A stretch of DNA of 64,000 nucleotides from Cervus elaphus. Taxonomy: Eukaryota > Chordata > Mammalia > Artiodactyla > Cervidae. The notes beneath the pieces are model-generated. The model ran no database searches and was not told the DNA's origin. It worked only from the letters and a program-made list of their open reading frames with translations. The stretch lies in assembly GCF_910594005.1 (NCBI RefSeq), contig NC_057823.1, positions 98,566,015 through 98,630,014 on the forward strand. The letters run 5' to 3'. A program made the translations under genes and the position numbers. Positions 11,709 through 23,110 of this stretch are shown here, one piece after another; positions within the stretch are counted from its first letter, which is position 1, and each line of letters opens with the position of its first letter.

Positions 11709-12635
11709 ATGAAAAGGCACAGAAATACCCAACAGGTAAAGGAACATGAAAAATGCCCACCAAGTCAAACAAAAGAGGAGGAGATAGGGAATCTACCTGA
11801 AAAAGAATTTAGAATAATGATAATAAAAATGATCCAAAATCTTGAAAACAAAATGGAGTTACAGATAAATAGCCTGGAGACAAAGATTGAAAAGATGCAA
11901 GAAATGTTTAATAAAGACCTAGAAGAAATAAAAAAGAGTCAATTAAAAATGAATAATGCAATGAATGAGATCAAAAACACTCTGGAGGGAACCAAGAGTA
12001 GAATAATGGAGACAGAAGATAGGATAAGTGAGGTAGAAGATAAAATGGTGGAAATAAATGAAGCAGAGAGGAAAAAAGAAAAAAGGATCAAAAGAAATGA
12101 GGACAACCTCAGGGACCTCTGGGACAGTGTGAAACGCCCCAACATTCGAATCATAGGAGTTCCAGAAGAAGAAGACAAAAAGAAAGGCCATGAGAAAATA
12201 CTCGAGGAGATAATAGCTGAAAACTTCCCTAAAATGGGGAAGGAAATAGCCACCCAAGTCCAAGAAACCCAGAGAGTCCCAAACAGGATAAACCCAAGGC
12301 AAAACACCCCAAGACACATACTAATCAAATTAACAAAGATCAAACACAAAGAACAAATACTAAAAGCAGCAAGGGAGAAACAACAAATAACACACAAAGG
12401 GATTCCCATAAGGATAACAGCTGATCTATCAATAGAAACCCTCCAGGCCAGAAGGGAATGGCAGGACATACTGAAAGTAATGAAAGAGAATAACCTACAA
12501 CCTAGATTACTGTACCCAGCAAGGATCTCATTCAGATATGAAGGAGAATTCAAAAGCTTTACAGACAAGCAAAAGCTGAGAGAATTCAGCACCACCAAAC
12601 CAGCTCTTCAACAAATGCTAAAGGATCTTCTCTAG
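11709..12635 (+). CDS. L1 ORF1p, RNA-binding protein, intact frame
   Basis: The 308-codon frame is uninterrupted and close to the usual length of mammalian L1 ORF1p. Reading along it, there is a basic N-terminus (MKRHRNTQQVKE). A long heptad-rich coiled coil follows at about residues 32-135, the trimerisation region in this family. Next is an RRM at about 144-235, with NIRIIGVP at 145-152 and RHILIKLT at 202-209 as the two RNP-like strands. The C-terminal domain at about 236-308 has ITADLSIETLQARREW and the basic segment RLLYPARISFRYEGE. ORF1p binds its own RNA as trimers and acts as a nucleic acid chaperone in cytoplasmic L1 particles (family knowledge). The ATG at 11709 begins the conserved N-terminus, which fixes the start. 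It lies in the L1 transcript 51 bp upstream of ORF2. Whether it is expressed cannot be told from sequence. Confidence 0.93.
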   Translation: MKRHRNTQQVKEHEKCPPSQTKEEEIGNLPEKEFRIMIIKMIQNLENKMELQINSLETKIEKMQEMFNKDLEEIKKSQLKMNNAMNEIKNTLEGTKSRIMETEDRISEVEDKMVEINEAERKKEKRIKRNEDNLRDLWDSVKRPNIRIIGVPEEEDKKKGHEKILEEIIAENFPKMGKEIATQVQETQRVPNRINPRQNTPRHILIKLTKIKHKEQILKAAREKQQITHKGIPIRITADLSIETLQARREWQDILKVMKENNLQPRLLYPARISFRYEGEFKSFTDKQKLREFSTTKPALQQMLKDLL

Positions 12636-12686
12636 ACAGGAAACACAGAAAGGTTGTACAAACGTGAACCCAAAACAACAAAGTAA

Positions 12687-15600
12687 ATGGCAACGGGACC
12701 ACACCTATCAATAATTACCTTAAATGTAAATGGGTTGAATGCCCCAACCAAAGACAAAGATTGGCTGAATGGATACAAAAACAAGACCCTTATATATGCT
12801 GTCTACAAGAGACCCACCTCAAAGCAAGAGACACATACAGACTAAAAGTGAAGGGCTGGAAAAAAATATTTCACGCAAATGGAGACCAAAAGAAAGCAGG
12901 AGTCGCAATACTTATATCAGATAAAATAGACTTTCAAATAAAGGATGTGAAAAGAGACAAAGAAGGACACTACATAATGATCAAAGGATCAATTCAAGAA
13001 GAAGATATAACAATTATAAATATATATGCACCCAACATAGGAGCACCGCAATATGTATGGCAAATGCTAACGAGTATGAAAGAGGAAATTAATAGTAACA
13101 CAATAATAGTGGGAGACTTTAATACCCCCACTCACAACTATGGATAGATCAACTACACAGAAAATTAACAAGGAAACACAAACCTTAAATGACACAATGG
13201 ATCAGCTGGACCTAATTGATATCTATAGGACATTTCACCCCAAAACAATCAACTTCACCTTTTTCTCAAGTGCACATGGAACCTTCTCCAGAACAGATCA
13301 CATCCTGGGCCATAAATCTGGTCTTGGAAAATTCAAAAAAATTGAAATCATTCCAGTCATCTTTTCTGACCACAGTGCAGTAAGATTAGATCTCAATTAC
13401 AGGAAAAAAATTGTTAAAAATTCAAACATATGGAGGCTAAATAACACGCTTCTGAATAACCAACAAATCATAGAAGAAATCAAAAAAGAAATCAAAATAT
13501 GTATAGAAATGAATGAAAATGAAAACCCAACAACCCAAAACCTATGGGACACTGTAAAAGCAGTGCTAAGGGGAAGGTTCATAGCATTACAGGCTTACAT
13601 CAAGAAACAAGAAAAAAGCCAAATAAATAACCTAACTCTACACCTAAAGCAATTAGAGATGGAAGAAATGAAGAACCCCAGGGTTAGCAGAAGGAAAGAA
13701 ATCTTAAAAATTAGGGCAGAAATAAATGCAAAAGAAACTAAAGAGACCATAGCAAAAATCAACAAAACTAAAAGCTGTTTTTTTGGAAAAATAAACAAAA
13801 TTGACAATCCATTAGCAAGACTCATTAAGAAACAAAGAGAGAAGAACCAAATTAACAAAATTAGAAGTGAAAATGGAGAGATCACAACAGACAACACTGA
13901 AATACAAAGGATCATAAGAGACTACTACCAGCAGCTCTATGCCAATACAATGGACAACTTGGATGAAATGGACAAATTCTTAGCAAAGTATAACCTTCCA
14001 AAACTGAACCAGGAAGAAATAGAAGATCTTAACAGACCCATCACAAGCAAGGAAATCGAAACTGTAATCAAAAATCTTCCAGCAAACAAAAGCCCAGGAC
14101 CAGATGGCTTCACAGCTGAATTCTACTAAAAATTTAGAGAAGAGCTAACACCTATCTTACTCAAACTCTTCCAGAAAATTGCAGAGGAAGGTAAACTTCC
14201 AAACTCATTCTATGAGGCCACCATCACCCTAATTCCAAAACCTGACAAAGATGCCACAAAAAAAGAAAACTACAGGCCAATATCACTGATGAACATAGAT
14301 GCAAAAATCCTTAACAAAATTCTAGCAAACAGAATCCAAGAACATATTAAAAAAATCATACACCATGACCAAGTGGGCTTTATCCCAGGAATGCAAGGAT
14401 TCTTTAATATCCACAAATAAATCAATGTAATACACCACATTAACAAATTGAAAGATAAAAACCATATGATTATCTCAATAGATGCAGAGAAAGCCTTTGA
14501 CAAAATTCAACACCCATTTATGATTAAAACTCTCCAGAAAGCAGGAATAGAAGGAACATACCTCAACATAATAAAAGCTATATATGACAAACCCACAGCA
14601 AGCATCACCCTCAATGGTGAAAAACTGAAAGCATTTCCCCTGAAATCAGGGACAAGATAAGGGTGCCCACTCTCACCACTACTATTCAACATATTGTTGG
14701 AAGTTTTGGCCACAGCAATCAGAGCAGAAAAAGAAGTAAAAGGAATCCAGATAGGAAAAGAAGAAGTGAAACTCTCACTATTTGCAGATGACATGATCCT
14801 CTACATAGAAAACCCTAAAGACTCTTCCAGAAAATTACTAGAGCTAATCAATGAATATAGTAAAGTTGCAGGATATAAAATTAACACACAGAAATCCCTT
14901 GCATTCCTATATACTAACAATGAAAAAACAGAAAGAGAAATTAAGGAAACAATACCATTCACCATTGCAACAAAAAGAATAAAATACTTAGGAGTATATC
15001 TTCCTAAAGAAACAAAAGACCTATACATAGAAAACTATAAAACACTGATGAAAGAAATCAAAGAGGACACAAACAGATGGAGAAACATACCATGCTCATG
15101 GATTGGAAGAATCAATATTGTCAAAATGGCTATTCTACCCAAAGCAGTCTATAGATTCAATGCAATCCCTATCAAGCTACCAACGGTATTTTTCACAGAA
15201 CTAGACCAAAGAATTTCACAATTTGTATGGAAATACAAAAAACCTCGAATAGCCAAAGTAATCTTGAGAAAGAGGAATGGAACTGGAGGAATCAACCTGC
15301 CTGACTTCAGACTCTACTACAAAGCCACAGTCATCAAGACAGTATGGTACTGGCACAAAGACAGAAATATAGATCAATGGAACAGAATAGAAAGCCCAGA
15401 GATAAATCCACAGACCTATGGATACCTTATCTTTGACAAAGGAGGCAAGGATATACAATGGAAAAAAGACAACCTCTTTAACAAGTGGTGCTGGGAAAAC
15501 TGGTCAACCACTTGTAAAAGAATGAAACGAGAACACTTTCGAACACCATACACAAAAATAAACTCAAAATGGATTAAAGATCTAAATGTAAGACCAGAAA

Positions 15601-16502
15601 CTATAAAACTCCTAGAGGAGAACATAGGCAAAACACTCTCCGACATAAATCACAGCAAAATCCTCTATGACCCACCTCCCAGAATATTGGAAATAAAAGC
15701 AAAAATAAACAAATGGGACCTAATGAAACTTAAAAGCTTTTGCACAACAAAGGAAACTATAAGTAAGGTGAAAAGACAGCCCTCAGATTGGGGGAAAATA
15801 GCAAATGAAGAAACAGACAAAGGATTAATCTCAAAGATATACAAGCAACTCCTGCAGCTCAATTCCAGAAAAATAAATGACCCAATCAAAAAATGGGCCA
15901 AAGAACTAAACAGACATTTCTCCAAAGAAGACATACAGATGGCTAACAAACACATGAAAAGATGCTCAACATCACTCATTATCAGAGAAATGCAAATCAA
16001 AACCACAATGAGGTACCATTACACGCCAGTCAGGATGGCTGCTATCCAAAAGTCTACAAGCAATAAATGCTGGAGAGGGTGTGGAGAAAAGGGAACCCTC
16101 TTACACTGTTGGTGGGAATGCAAACTAGTACAGCCACTATGGAAAACAGTGTGGAGATTTCTTAAAAAACTGGAAATAGAACTGCCATATGACCCAGCAA
16201 TCCCACTTCTGGGCATACACACTGAGGAAACCAGATCTGAAAGAGACACGTGCACCCCAATGTTCATCGCAGCACTGTTTATAATAGCCAGGACATGGAA
16301 GCAACCTAGATGCCCATCAGCAGATGAATGGATAAGGAAGCTGTGGTACATATACACCATGGAATATTACTCAGCCATTAAAAAGAATTCATTTGAACCA
16401 GTCCTAATGAGATGGATGAAGCTGGAGCCCATTATACAGAGTGAAGTAAGCCAGAAAGATAAAGAACATTACAGCATACTAACACATTTATATGGAATTT
16501 AG
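12687..16502 (+). pseudogene. L1 ORF2p (endonuclease/reverse transcriptase), broken
   Basis: The start ATG at 12687 and the stop TAG at 16500-16502 bound 1272 codon positions, the normal ORF2 length. All segments from 13140 onward share the starting frame. Lesions: one base is missing in the A-rich run near 12749-12755, and one extra C lies in the run at 13125-13129, which restores the frame. In-frame TAA stops are at 14127-14129, 14418-14420 and 14658-14660. Endonuclease signatures survive: LNVNGLN, CLQETHL, INIYAPN, GDFNTP and FSDHSAV. Reverse transcriptase signatures include NKSPGPDGF, SIDAEKAFD and the FADD catalytic box at 14781-14792. A C-terminal Cys/His cluster of the CWRGC...LHCWWEC type lies at about 16068-16121. 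ORF2p would nick target DNA and prime cDNA from it. The longest remaining open stretch is 602 codons from 14694. No catalytic motif I can see is lost by substitution; only continuity is broken. Confidence 0.95.
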
Positions 16503-16833
16503 AAAGGTGATAATGATAACCCTATATGCAAAACAGAAAAAGAGACACAGAAGTACAGAACAGACTTTTGAACTCTGTGGGAGACGGTGAGGGTGGGATG
16601 TTTCGAAAGAACAGCATGTACACTATCTATGGTGAAACAGATCACCAGCCCAGGTGGGATGCATGAGACAAGTGCTCGGGCCTGGTGCATTGGGAAGACC
16701 CAGAGGAATCGGGTGGAGAGGGAGGTGGGAGGGGGGATCGGGATGGGGAATACGTGTAAATCCATGGCTGATTCATATCAATGTATGACAAAACCCACTG
16801 AAAAAAAAAAAAATAAATAAAGGGGAAAAAAAA
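16503..16833 (+). other. L1 3' UTR and A-rich tail, with G-rich tract
   Basis: The 3' UTR follows the ORF2 stop. A purine tract at 16711-16748 contains at least four GGG runs, capable in principle of forming a G-quadruplex; a G-rich tract at this place is common in mammalian L1. The end has A13, then two overlapping AATAAA motifs (about 16812-16821), a GGGG interruption and more A residues up to the target-site duplication. The patterned tail fits polyadenylation followed by slippage. Confidence 0.88.
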
Positions 16834-17110
16834 TAAAGGAAATCAATCCTGATTATTCATTGGAAGGACCGATGCTGAAGTTCCAATCCTTTGGCCACTT
16901 GAAACAAAAAGCTGACTCATTGGAAAAGACCCTGATGCTAGGTAAGACTGAGGGCAGAAGAAAGGGGTGATAAAGGATGAGATGGTTGGATAGTATCACT
17001 GACTCAATCAACATAAGTTTGTGCAAACCATGGGAGATAGTGGACAGTGGAGGCTGGCTTGCTGCAGTCCATGTGGTCACAAAGAGTTGGACAGAGCTCA
17101 GTTACTGAAT
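16834..17110 (+). mobile_element. BovB LINE, piece 3 of 3 (3' end)
   Basis: The BovB interrupted at 9041 resumes with the right copy of the L1 target-site duplication (16834-16852). It continues through ttcattggaaggaccgatgctg and ggacagtggaggctggcttgc to its terminus near gttactgaat. The order agrees with uninterrupted BovB copies in this window. Confidence 0.9.
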
Positions 17111-17214
17111 AATAACATTGTGGAAATATACCACAGACTTTTTAGCCAGGTGGCATGCACAGATAATGCTTTTTAATCAAAACTTTAAGAAGGAAACAGG
17201 AGAATACAGAAGGG

Positions 17215-17293
17215 AATTCATTTACTGAAACCTCTTCTATGTCGTAAGTTCTGTTTGCCATCCCATACACATTACATCATTAATCTTAAGAAA
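17215..17293 (-). mobile_element. MIR SINE remnant
   Basis: Antisense MIR 3' region. The order catttactga...ctatgtcgtaagt...cattacatcattaatctt follows the MIR pattern of tttattgagcgcttactatgtgcc, then the cattatctcattaat-like end. Old and diverged. Confidence 0.5.
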
Positions 17294-18973
17294 ATTCCAA
17301 AAGAAAATGTTATGAAAATTCCAAAAGAAAAGCATTTATATTTAAATTATTCTGATACAGTGATACTGACTTGTTAATTACATTCCCCAAAGTGATGTAC
17401 CTAACAATTAGATCTTATTAAAAGTTTATAAATTCCATTTTATCATATATCCTGTGATACACCTTTAAAAGATTGTTCTGATAGTCTTCTGGTAAAAGTA
17501 TACCTCCTATATGATTTAAAAAGTTATTCATAATGGGAAATATGGTTACCCCCTTAACCTGACCACATAGAAATAACAGATTAAAAGGTGGATATGATAA
17601 GATCTCAAGGAAGAGAATGGATTCTGATATTTGGAATCTGTAATTGCCAAAGAATGAGTCATGAATGTCATGTTTGGCCATGTGTTTTCTACATTTGAGA
17701 GAAGCATATGCACAAAAAATATCTTCATGAAACCAAGACAGACCTTCATAAAATTAGTTATGATCCCCTGAATGATCGTTTCAGCCAACAAAATATTTCC
17801 AGTAAGAAAGAGCCTGAGGGTAAAGATCAAATCCAGAGCACTACTAGTAGAATGCAGCCTTTAGGGCAAAGTTTAGATCAAATATGTGTGATAAAATTCT
17901 TTGATGTGATTTTGGAAAGATCATAAATATTTAGGGTGGCATCTATAATATTTTCATATGAGGTTCTTATGTGCTATAAAAAATTCTAAAACATTAAGTC
18001 CTGATTACACACTAATAAATAAGTATTTTTTAAAAAGAAAGTTGCCTTAAAAAATCAAATTGAATATTCAGGAATTCCTTGGAACTCATATTAACACAGA
18101 ATATTCCTATTAGTAAGTATGTAGAGATGAATAGATTTCTTGTTGTTGCATTTGTTTGTTTGGGGAGGGGGGAAAAACTTCCACAAATCCTCTTATTTTA
18201 AAACAAATAAAAGACAAAGCCTATGGAAGAATTTTCAATTAAATAAGATGACAAGATTGTCAACAAACCCAGAACATGGGCAGATGTTTGTTTATATTTG
18301 AAGAGTATTAACTAAGTTATCTACTCCCACATTCATCCAGCATATGTTGGTAAGACAGGCATAGCCAGCATAGAAGAACATGGTAGTCACTGGCCCATAC
18401 AAATTACAGGATCTGCCTAGGCACATGTCACAAGTTCCTTGATTAAGGTCCTTTCTGGTCTTAGAAATTGAGCTTAACTCTGCATTCTGAATCAATCTTC
18501 TTTCTGATCAATTCATATCTGCAGCTGAGCAGCTTTCTGAAACTGCTTCTAAACATGTGAAATCCGTGAGCCCTGAGGACTGTTTCAGTTGTAATTGTCT
18601 GTGCCTCTCATTCCAAGCTGCTGATACTTTGGCTGACCCATTTCTGTTAAAATCTTTGTGACAGCCCTATGAATCTTACTGGTATTCCTACTATAAAACC
18701 AAAGTGACACTCACAAATTTCTTCAAGATAAATTCTCAGTAAGATTCATGAACTGACATTTAAACAACTATTGCATGGCAGCTTCATGATCTTACAAGCC
18801 AATTTGCGTAGCAGGAAAAAGTCAAGAAAGCAGGCCACTAAGTTCCTCAAAAGTCATTTTTCTCCAACTGAGATGACATAAGGGATGCCACCTTAAGTCC
18901 TTTTAGTGTTTTGATGAAGAATTTCACAACAACATCCTTAGTTTACATTCTCTCTGAGGCTACATTTTATTGG
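17294..18973. other. No recognised gene; a small internal duplication
   Basis: AT-rich sequence. The string gaaaattccaaaagaaaa occurs twice at about 17289-17333, a local 24-bp-period duplication. The rest shows no repeat I can name and no credible exon. Confidence 0.5.
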
Positions 18974-19182
18974 ACAAGTGTTAGTCGCTCAGTTGTGTCT
19001 GACTCTTTGCGACCCCATGGACTGTAGCCCACCAATCTCCTCTGTCCATGGAATTCTCCAGGCAACAATACTGGAATGGATAGTCATTCCCTGCTCCAGG
19101 GGATATTCCTGATCCAGCGATAGAACCCAGATCTCTGCATTTCAGGCAAATTCTTTACTGTCTGAGCCTCCAGGGAAGCCCT
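18974..19182 (-). mobile_element. Bov-tA SINE
   Basis: This is a complete antisense Bov-tA SINE. The Bov-A tail is at the left (gtgttagtcgctcagttgtg) and the tRNA-Glu-derived head at the right (cgatagaacccagatctc, agggaagccct). The pol III B box is recognisable in reverse but mutated. No clear target-site duplication. Confidence 0.9.
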
Positions 19183-20171
19183 AGTTCTTGAATTTAATCT
19201 TTAGTCTGAGGTCACTTCTTACTTTGAGAACATTTTGGTTTGAAAGCATCCAGATTGCCTTATATGTTCTGTTAATTCTGCTCAAAAATCAGGCAGTTCC
19301 TTCTTTCATTCATCTGTATATTTTAGCAAATATAGATAAAACATCAATTGGCCTTTTTGAATATTCTTGGTGGAAGTACCCTTAGCCAAATTCACCAGTT
19401 AATTTCCTATTTTCCTTGTTATAATAGACAACCATTTTGCTGTTCTTTCTACTGCTCTATAACACAGGCTGTTCTCCATCCAGACTCCAATAACTTTATC
19501 CTCATTATTTTTCCAGCTTCTGGCATCAGTTTCCTCAAGGTCTTCCTAGCCATTTCCTGGGATCCAGTTCCAAAACCAGTGTCACGTATTTTAGGTTTTT
19601 GTTTGTTGATACTCCAGTTCTCATAACAATTTTCTTTCTATAGCTGTGTGATAAACCACCAAGAAAATTAACAGCTTAGGGAAAAAAGATATGCATTTCA
19701 TGGTTCTGCATCTTCACAGATTTTCTCACTGAATCTCATATACAATGCAAGTCATATGGCAAGCGGTGCTGGAGCCGTCAGAGGCTTGACTTGGCTGGAT
19801 TATCCAAGTTGGTACCTTCATTAAAATCTGGTGCAAAAAAATAAATAAATCAAAAATAAAATAAAATAAAATGTCTGATGCCTCTGCTCTTCCATGTGGT
19901 AGCTTCTCTCTTTCCTCCCCACCCCAGCTTATCAAAAGGTCATCAGAATAGCCTAGGCTTCCTCAATGGAAAATTTTGCCGTATCAAGGAGATACAATTC
20001 TGTTATCTGATGTTAGTCTTTATTGCCTTTGAACTATTGCAAAACCCTGTAAGTGGTAATCATCATTAGTAATGTAAAGTAATTCTTGTTTACAGACACT
20101 TAGAACTGACATAAGATCATTTCTGTTATTACTTTATTGGACAAAGCAGGCTCAGGTTTGCCTACCTTCAT
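19183..20171. other. Unresolved sequence, part possibly an old LTR
   Basis: No gene recognised. The stretch at about 19640-19960 (tagctgtgtgataaaccacc, gtcagaggcttgacttggctgg, ctcttccatgtggtagcttctctc) resembles the body of an ancient mammalian LTR in antisense, but I cannot name it safely. It is interrupted by an A-rich (AAAAT)n-type run at about 19835-19872. Confidence 0.35.
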
Positions 20172-21945
20172 GTTCAGTTCAGTCTTTCAGTCTTGTCCGA
20201 CTCTTTTTGACCCCATGGACCGCAGCACACCAGGCCTCCCTGTCCATCACCAACTCCTGCAGTTTACTCAAACTCATGCCCATTGAGTCGGTGATGGCAT
20301 CCAACCATCTCATCCTCTGTCGTCCCCTTTTCCTCTCACGTTCAATCTTTCCCGCATCAGGGTCTTTCCAGTGAGTCAGCTCTTTGCATCAGGTGGCCAG
20401 AGTATTACAGTTGCAGCTTCAGCATCAGTCCTTCCAATGAACACCCAGGACTGATCTCCTTTAGGATGGACTGGTTGGATCTCCCTGCAGTCAAGGGACT
20501 CTCAAGAGTCTTCTCCAACACCACAGTTCAAAAGCATCAATTCTTTGGCACTCAGCTTTCTTTATACTCCAAGTCTCACATCCATACATGACCACTGGAA
20601 AAACCATGGCCTTGACTAGACAGACCTTTGTTGGCAAAGTAATGTCTCTGCTTTTTAATATGCTGTATAGTTTGGTCATAACTTTCCTTCCAAGGAGTAA
20701 GCATCTTTCAATTTCATGGCTGCAGTCACCAGCTTCAGTGATTTCGGAGCCCCACTCCCTCCAAAAAAAAAAAAAGTCAGCCACTGTTTCCACTATTTCC
20801 CTATCTATTTGCCATGAAGTGATGGGACCGGATGCCATGATCTTAGTTTTCTGAATGTTGAGCATTAAGCCAAATTTCCACTCTCCTCTTGCATTTTCAT
20901 TAAGAGGCTCTTTAATTCTTCTTCACTTTCTGCCATAAGGGTGATGTCATCTGCGTATCTGAGGTTATTGATATTTCTCCCAGCAATCTTGATTCCAGCT
21001 TGTGCTTCCTCCAGCCCAGCATTTCTCATGATGTACTCTGCATATAAGTTAAATAAGCAAGGTGACAATGTATAGCCTTGACATACTCCTTTTCCTATTT
21101 GGAACCAATCTGTTGCTCCATGTCCAGTTCTAACTGTTGCTTCCTGACCTGCATACAGGTTTCTCAAGAGGCAGGTCAGGTGGTCGGGTATTTCTATCTC
21201 TTTCAGAATTTTCCACAGTTTATTGTGATCTACACAGTCAAAGGCTTTGGCATAGTCAATAAAACAGACATAGATGTTTTTCTGGAACTCTCTTCCTTTT
21301 TCGATGATCCAGCAGATGTTGGCAATTTGATCTCTGGTTCCTCTGCCTTTTCTAAAACCAGCTTGAACATCTGGAAGTTCACGGTTCACATATTACTGAA
21401 GCCTGGCTTGGAGAATTTTAAGCGTTTCTTTACTAGCGTGTGAGATGAGGGCATTTGTGCGGTGGTTTGAGCATTCTTTGGGATTGCCTTTCTTAGGGAT
21501 TGGAATGAAAACTGACCTTTTCCAGTCCTGTGGCCACTGCTGAGTTTTCCAAATTTGCTGCCATTTTGAGTGCATCACTTTTACAGCATCATCTTACAGG
21601 ATTTGAAATAGCTCAACTGGAATTCCATCACCTTCACTAGCTTTGTTCATAGTGATGCTTCCTAAGGCCCACTTGGCTTCACATTCCAGGATGTCTGGCT
21701 CTACGTGTGTGATTAACCAATTCTGGTTATCTGGGTCGTGAAGATCTTTTTTGTATAGTTCTTCTGTGTATTCTTGCCACCTCTTAATATCTTCTGCTTC
21801 TGTCAGGTCCATACCATTTCTGTCCTTTATTGAGCCCATCATCCCATGAAATGTTCCCTTGATATCTCTAATTTTCTTGAAGAGATCTCTAGTCTTTCCT
21901 ATTCTATTGTTTTCCTCTATTTCTTTGCACTGATCACTGAGGAAG
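20172..21945 (-). mobile_element. BovB LINE, 1.8 kb, antisense
   Basis: This is the longest continuous BovB copy in the window. The 3' terminus is at the left (ttcagttcagtctttcagtc). Moving right, which is upstream in the element, come the C-terminal coding region, the reverse transcriptase domain and part of the region before it. An A-rich tract (12 A) near 20762-20774 disrupts the frame. The copy is 5'-truncated at about 21945. No reliable target-site duplication is visible. Confidence 0.93.
20865..21842 (-). pseudogene. BovB reverse transcriptase domain, broken
   Basis: Three segments in one frame (21842-21594, 21578-21393, 21389-20865) encode most of an RTE-type reverse transcriptase domain; in-frame stops separate them. 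Visible RT motifs in the last 174-residue segment are GFRKGRGTRDQI, FIDYAKAFD (motif A, residues 43-51), CQGYTLSPCLFNLYAEYIM (motif B, 103-121) and YADD (motif C, 145-148). Motif B reads CQGY where the family usually has RQGC, so the domain carries substitutions as well as stops. A frameshift after 20865 moves the C-terminal part to another frame (20865-20491). It would have copied BovB and SINE RNA into DNA; it is inactive here. Confidence 0.9.
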
Positions 21946-22264
21946 TACTATTGTCAAAGGAATGAAAAATAAAGTCCTCCTTTTATCAGGATGACCGAGG
22001 TCACATTTCCAGAGAACATATAAAATAGATGGTAACTTTGTAGTCACCTTTGGAAAGCAAAATCTGCTTATAATGTATTTTAACAACCCTCAAACTTAAA
22101 CATTATTTGTTGTTTTACAGATCTTGTGGAACATAATTTATTAGATATTCTTTAGAAGAGTCATACATATGTATCCTCTGTGACTTTCACTGAGAATTTA
22201 AATCCCAGAATGTCTTTTATTTTCTTTATTTAAATTCTTTACTGTAGTCAGAAGCAGCTATCCT

Positions 22265-22945
22265 ACTGATTTAGTACATTTGGGATGCTATAGTAAAATA
22301 CTAGAGACTGTGAAAATGAAAGTCATTCAGGTGTGTCTGACTCTCTGCGACCCCATGGACTATACAGTCCATGGAATTCTCCAGGCCAGAATACTGGAGT
22401 GGGTAGCCATTCCCTTCTCCAGGGGATCTTCCTAACCCAGGGATGGAACCCAGGTCTCCTGCATTGCAGACAGATTTTTTACCAGCTGGGCCACCAGGGA
22501 AATCTAAGAATACTGGAGTGGGTAGCCTATCCCTTCTCCATGGGATCTCCCTGACCCAGGAACTGAGCTGGAGTCTTCTGCGTTGCAGGCGGATTCTTTA
22601 CCAACTGAGCTGTCAGGGAAGCCCCAACTAGAAAGTGAGTGCCTTGTGAACAACAAATTTATTTCTTATAGCTTTAGAGGCTGGCAAGTCCAAGGGCAAG
22701 GCACCAGCAGATTCAGTGTCTGGTGGGGACCAGCTTCCTAGATGGCTTTCTTTTCCCTCTAACCTCATGAGGGGACAAAGGATCTTTAACATGGCAGAAG
22801 TGATAAGAGGCCCCTTTTAAGGGCACTAATGCCATTCATGAAGATTCCATCATGACCTAATTACCTCCAAAAGACCCATCTAAAACCATCACGTTGTGTA
22901 TTAGGAATTCAGTATGTAAATTTTAGGATATTCAACTTGTAGCAT
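22265..22945 (-). mobile_element. MLT1-like MaLR LTR, split by a SINE
   Basis: Antisense LTR of the ancient mammalian MaLR group. The 3' end of the LTR is at 22265-22312 (tttgggatgctatagtaaaat). The rest is at 22626-22945, with gaggctggcaagtccaaggg, gcagattcagtgtctggtgg, gggcactaatgccattcatg and catgacctaattacctcc, in the expected MLT1 order. A Bov-tA SINE (22313-22625) separates the two parts. Confidence 0.7.
22313..22625 (-). mobile_element. Bov-tA SINE with duplicated head, inside the LTR
   Basis: Antisense Bov-tA with a second tRNA-related unit (tggagtgggtagcctatccc to gtcagggaagcccc), the same structure as at 6499-6780. The flanks show a weak duplication, actagagactg versus actagaaagtg, consistent with insertion into the MLT1-like LTR. 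Confidence 0.88.
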
Positions 22946-23110
22946 CCACTTCATAGAATTCACTCATTCCTCATTCCAGTTAATAGTCCACTAAGCAGGC
23001 AAATGCCCTACAAGCTAAACTTTAGGAAACTTTTGTCCCAATAGGATTATGAATTGCTAAGTAATTTGAATTGTGATTATTTGGGGGTCACCATTAACTC
23101 CAAACATAAT

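Larger units (their letters stand above)
9042..16833 (+). mobile_element. Full-length L1 retrotransposon (artiodactyl/bovine type)
   Basis: This 7.8-kb element is complete from its 5' end (agatggcggaggagtagg, the typical ruminant L1 start) to an A-rich tail. In order it carries a 2.67-kb 5' UTR, ORF1 (11709-12635), a 51-bp spacer, ORF2 (12687-16502, broken) and a 3' UTR with tail (16503-16833). It is flanked by an exact 19-bp target-site duplication and sits within a BovB. L1 moves by target-primed reverse transcription: ORF1p coats the RNA, and ORF2p nicks the target and copies the RNA. This copy cannot make a full-length ORF2p from its present sequence. The perfect duplication points to a fairly recent insertion. 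Confidence 0.97.

Noticed and set aside
11939..12598. 219-codon antisense frame over L1 ORF1
   Set aside because: It is the mirror of a conserved coding sequence. Its hydrophobic composition follows from the complementary Lys/Glu-rich codons of ORF1.
20865..21842. Functional reverse transcriptase gene
   Set aside because: The YADD box and motif A are present, but in-frame stops and a frameshift break the domain, motif B is altered, and the element is 5'-truncated.
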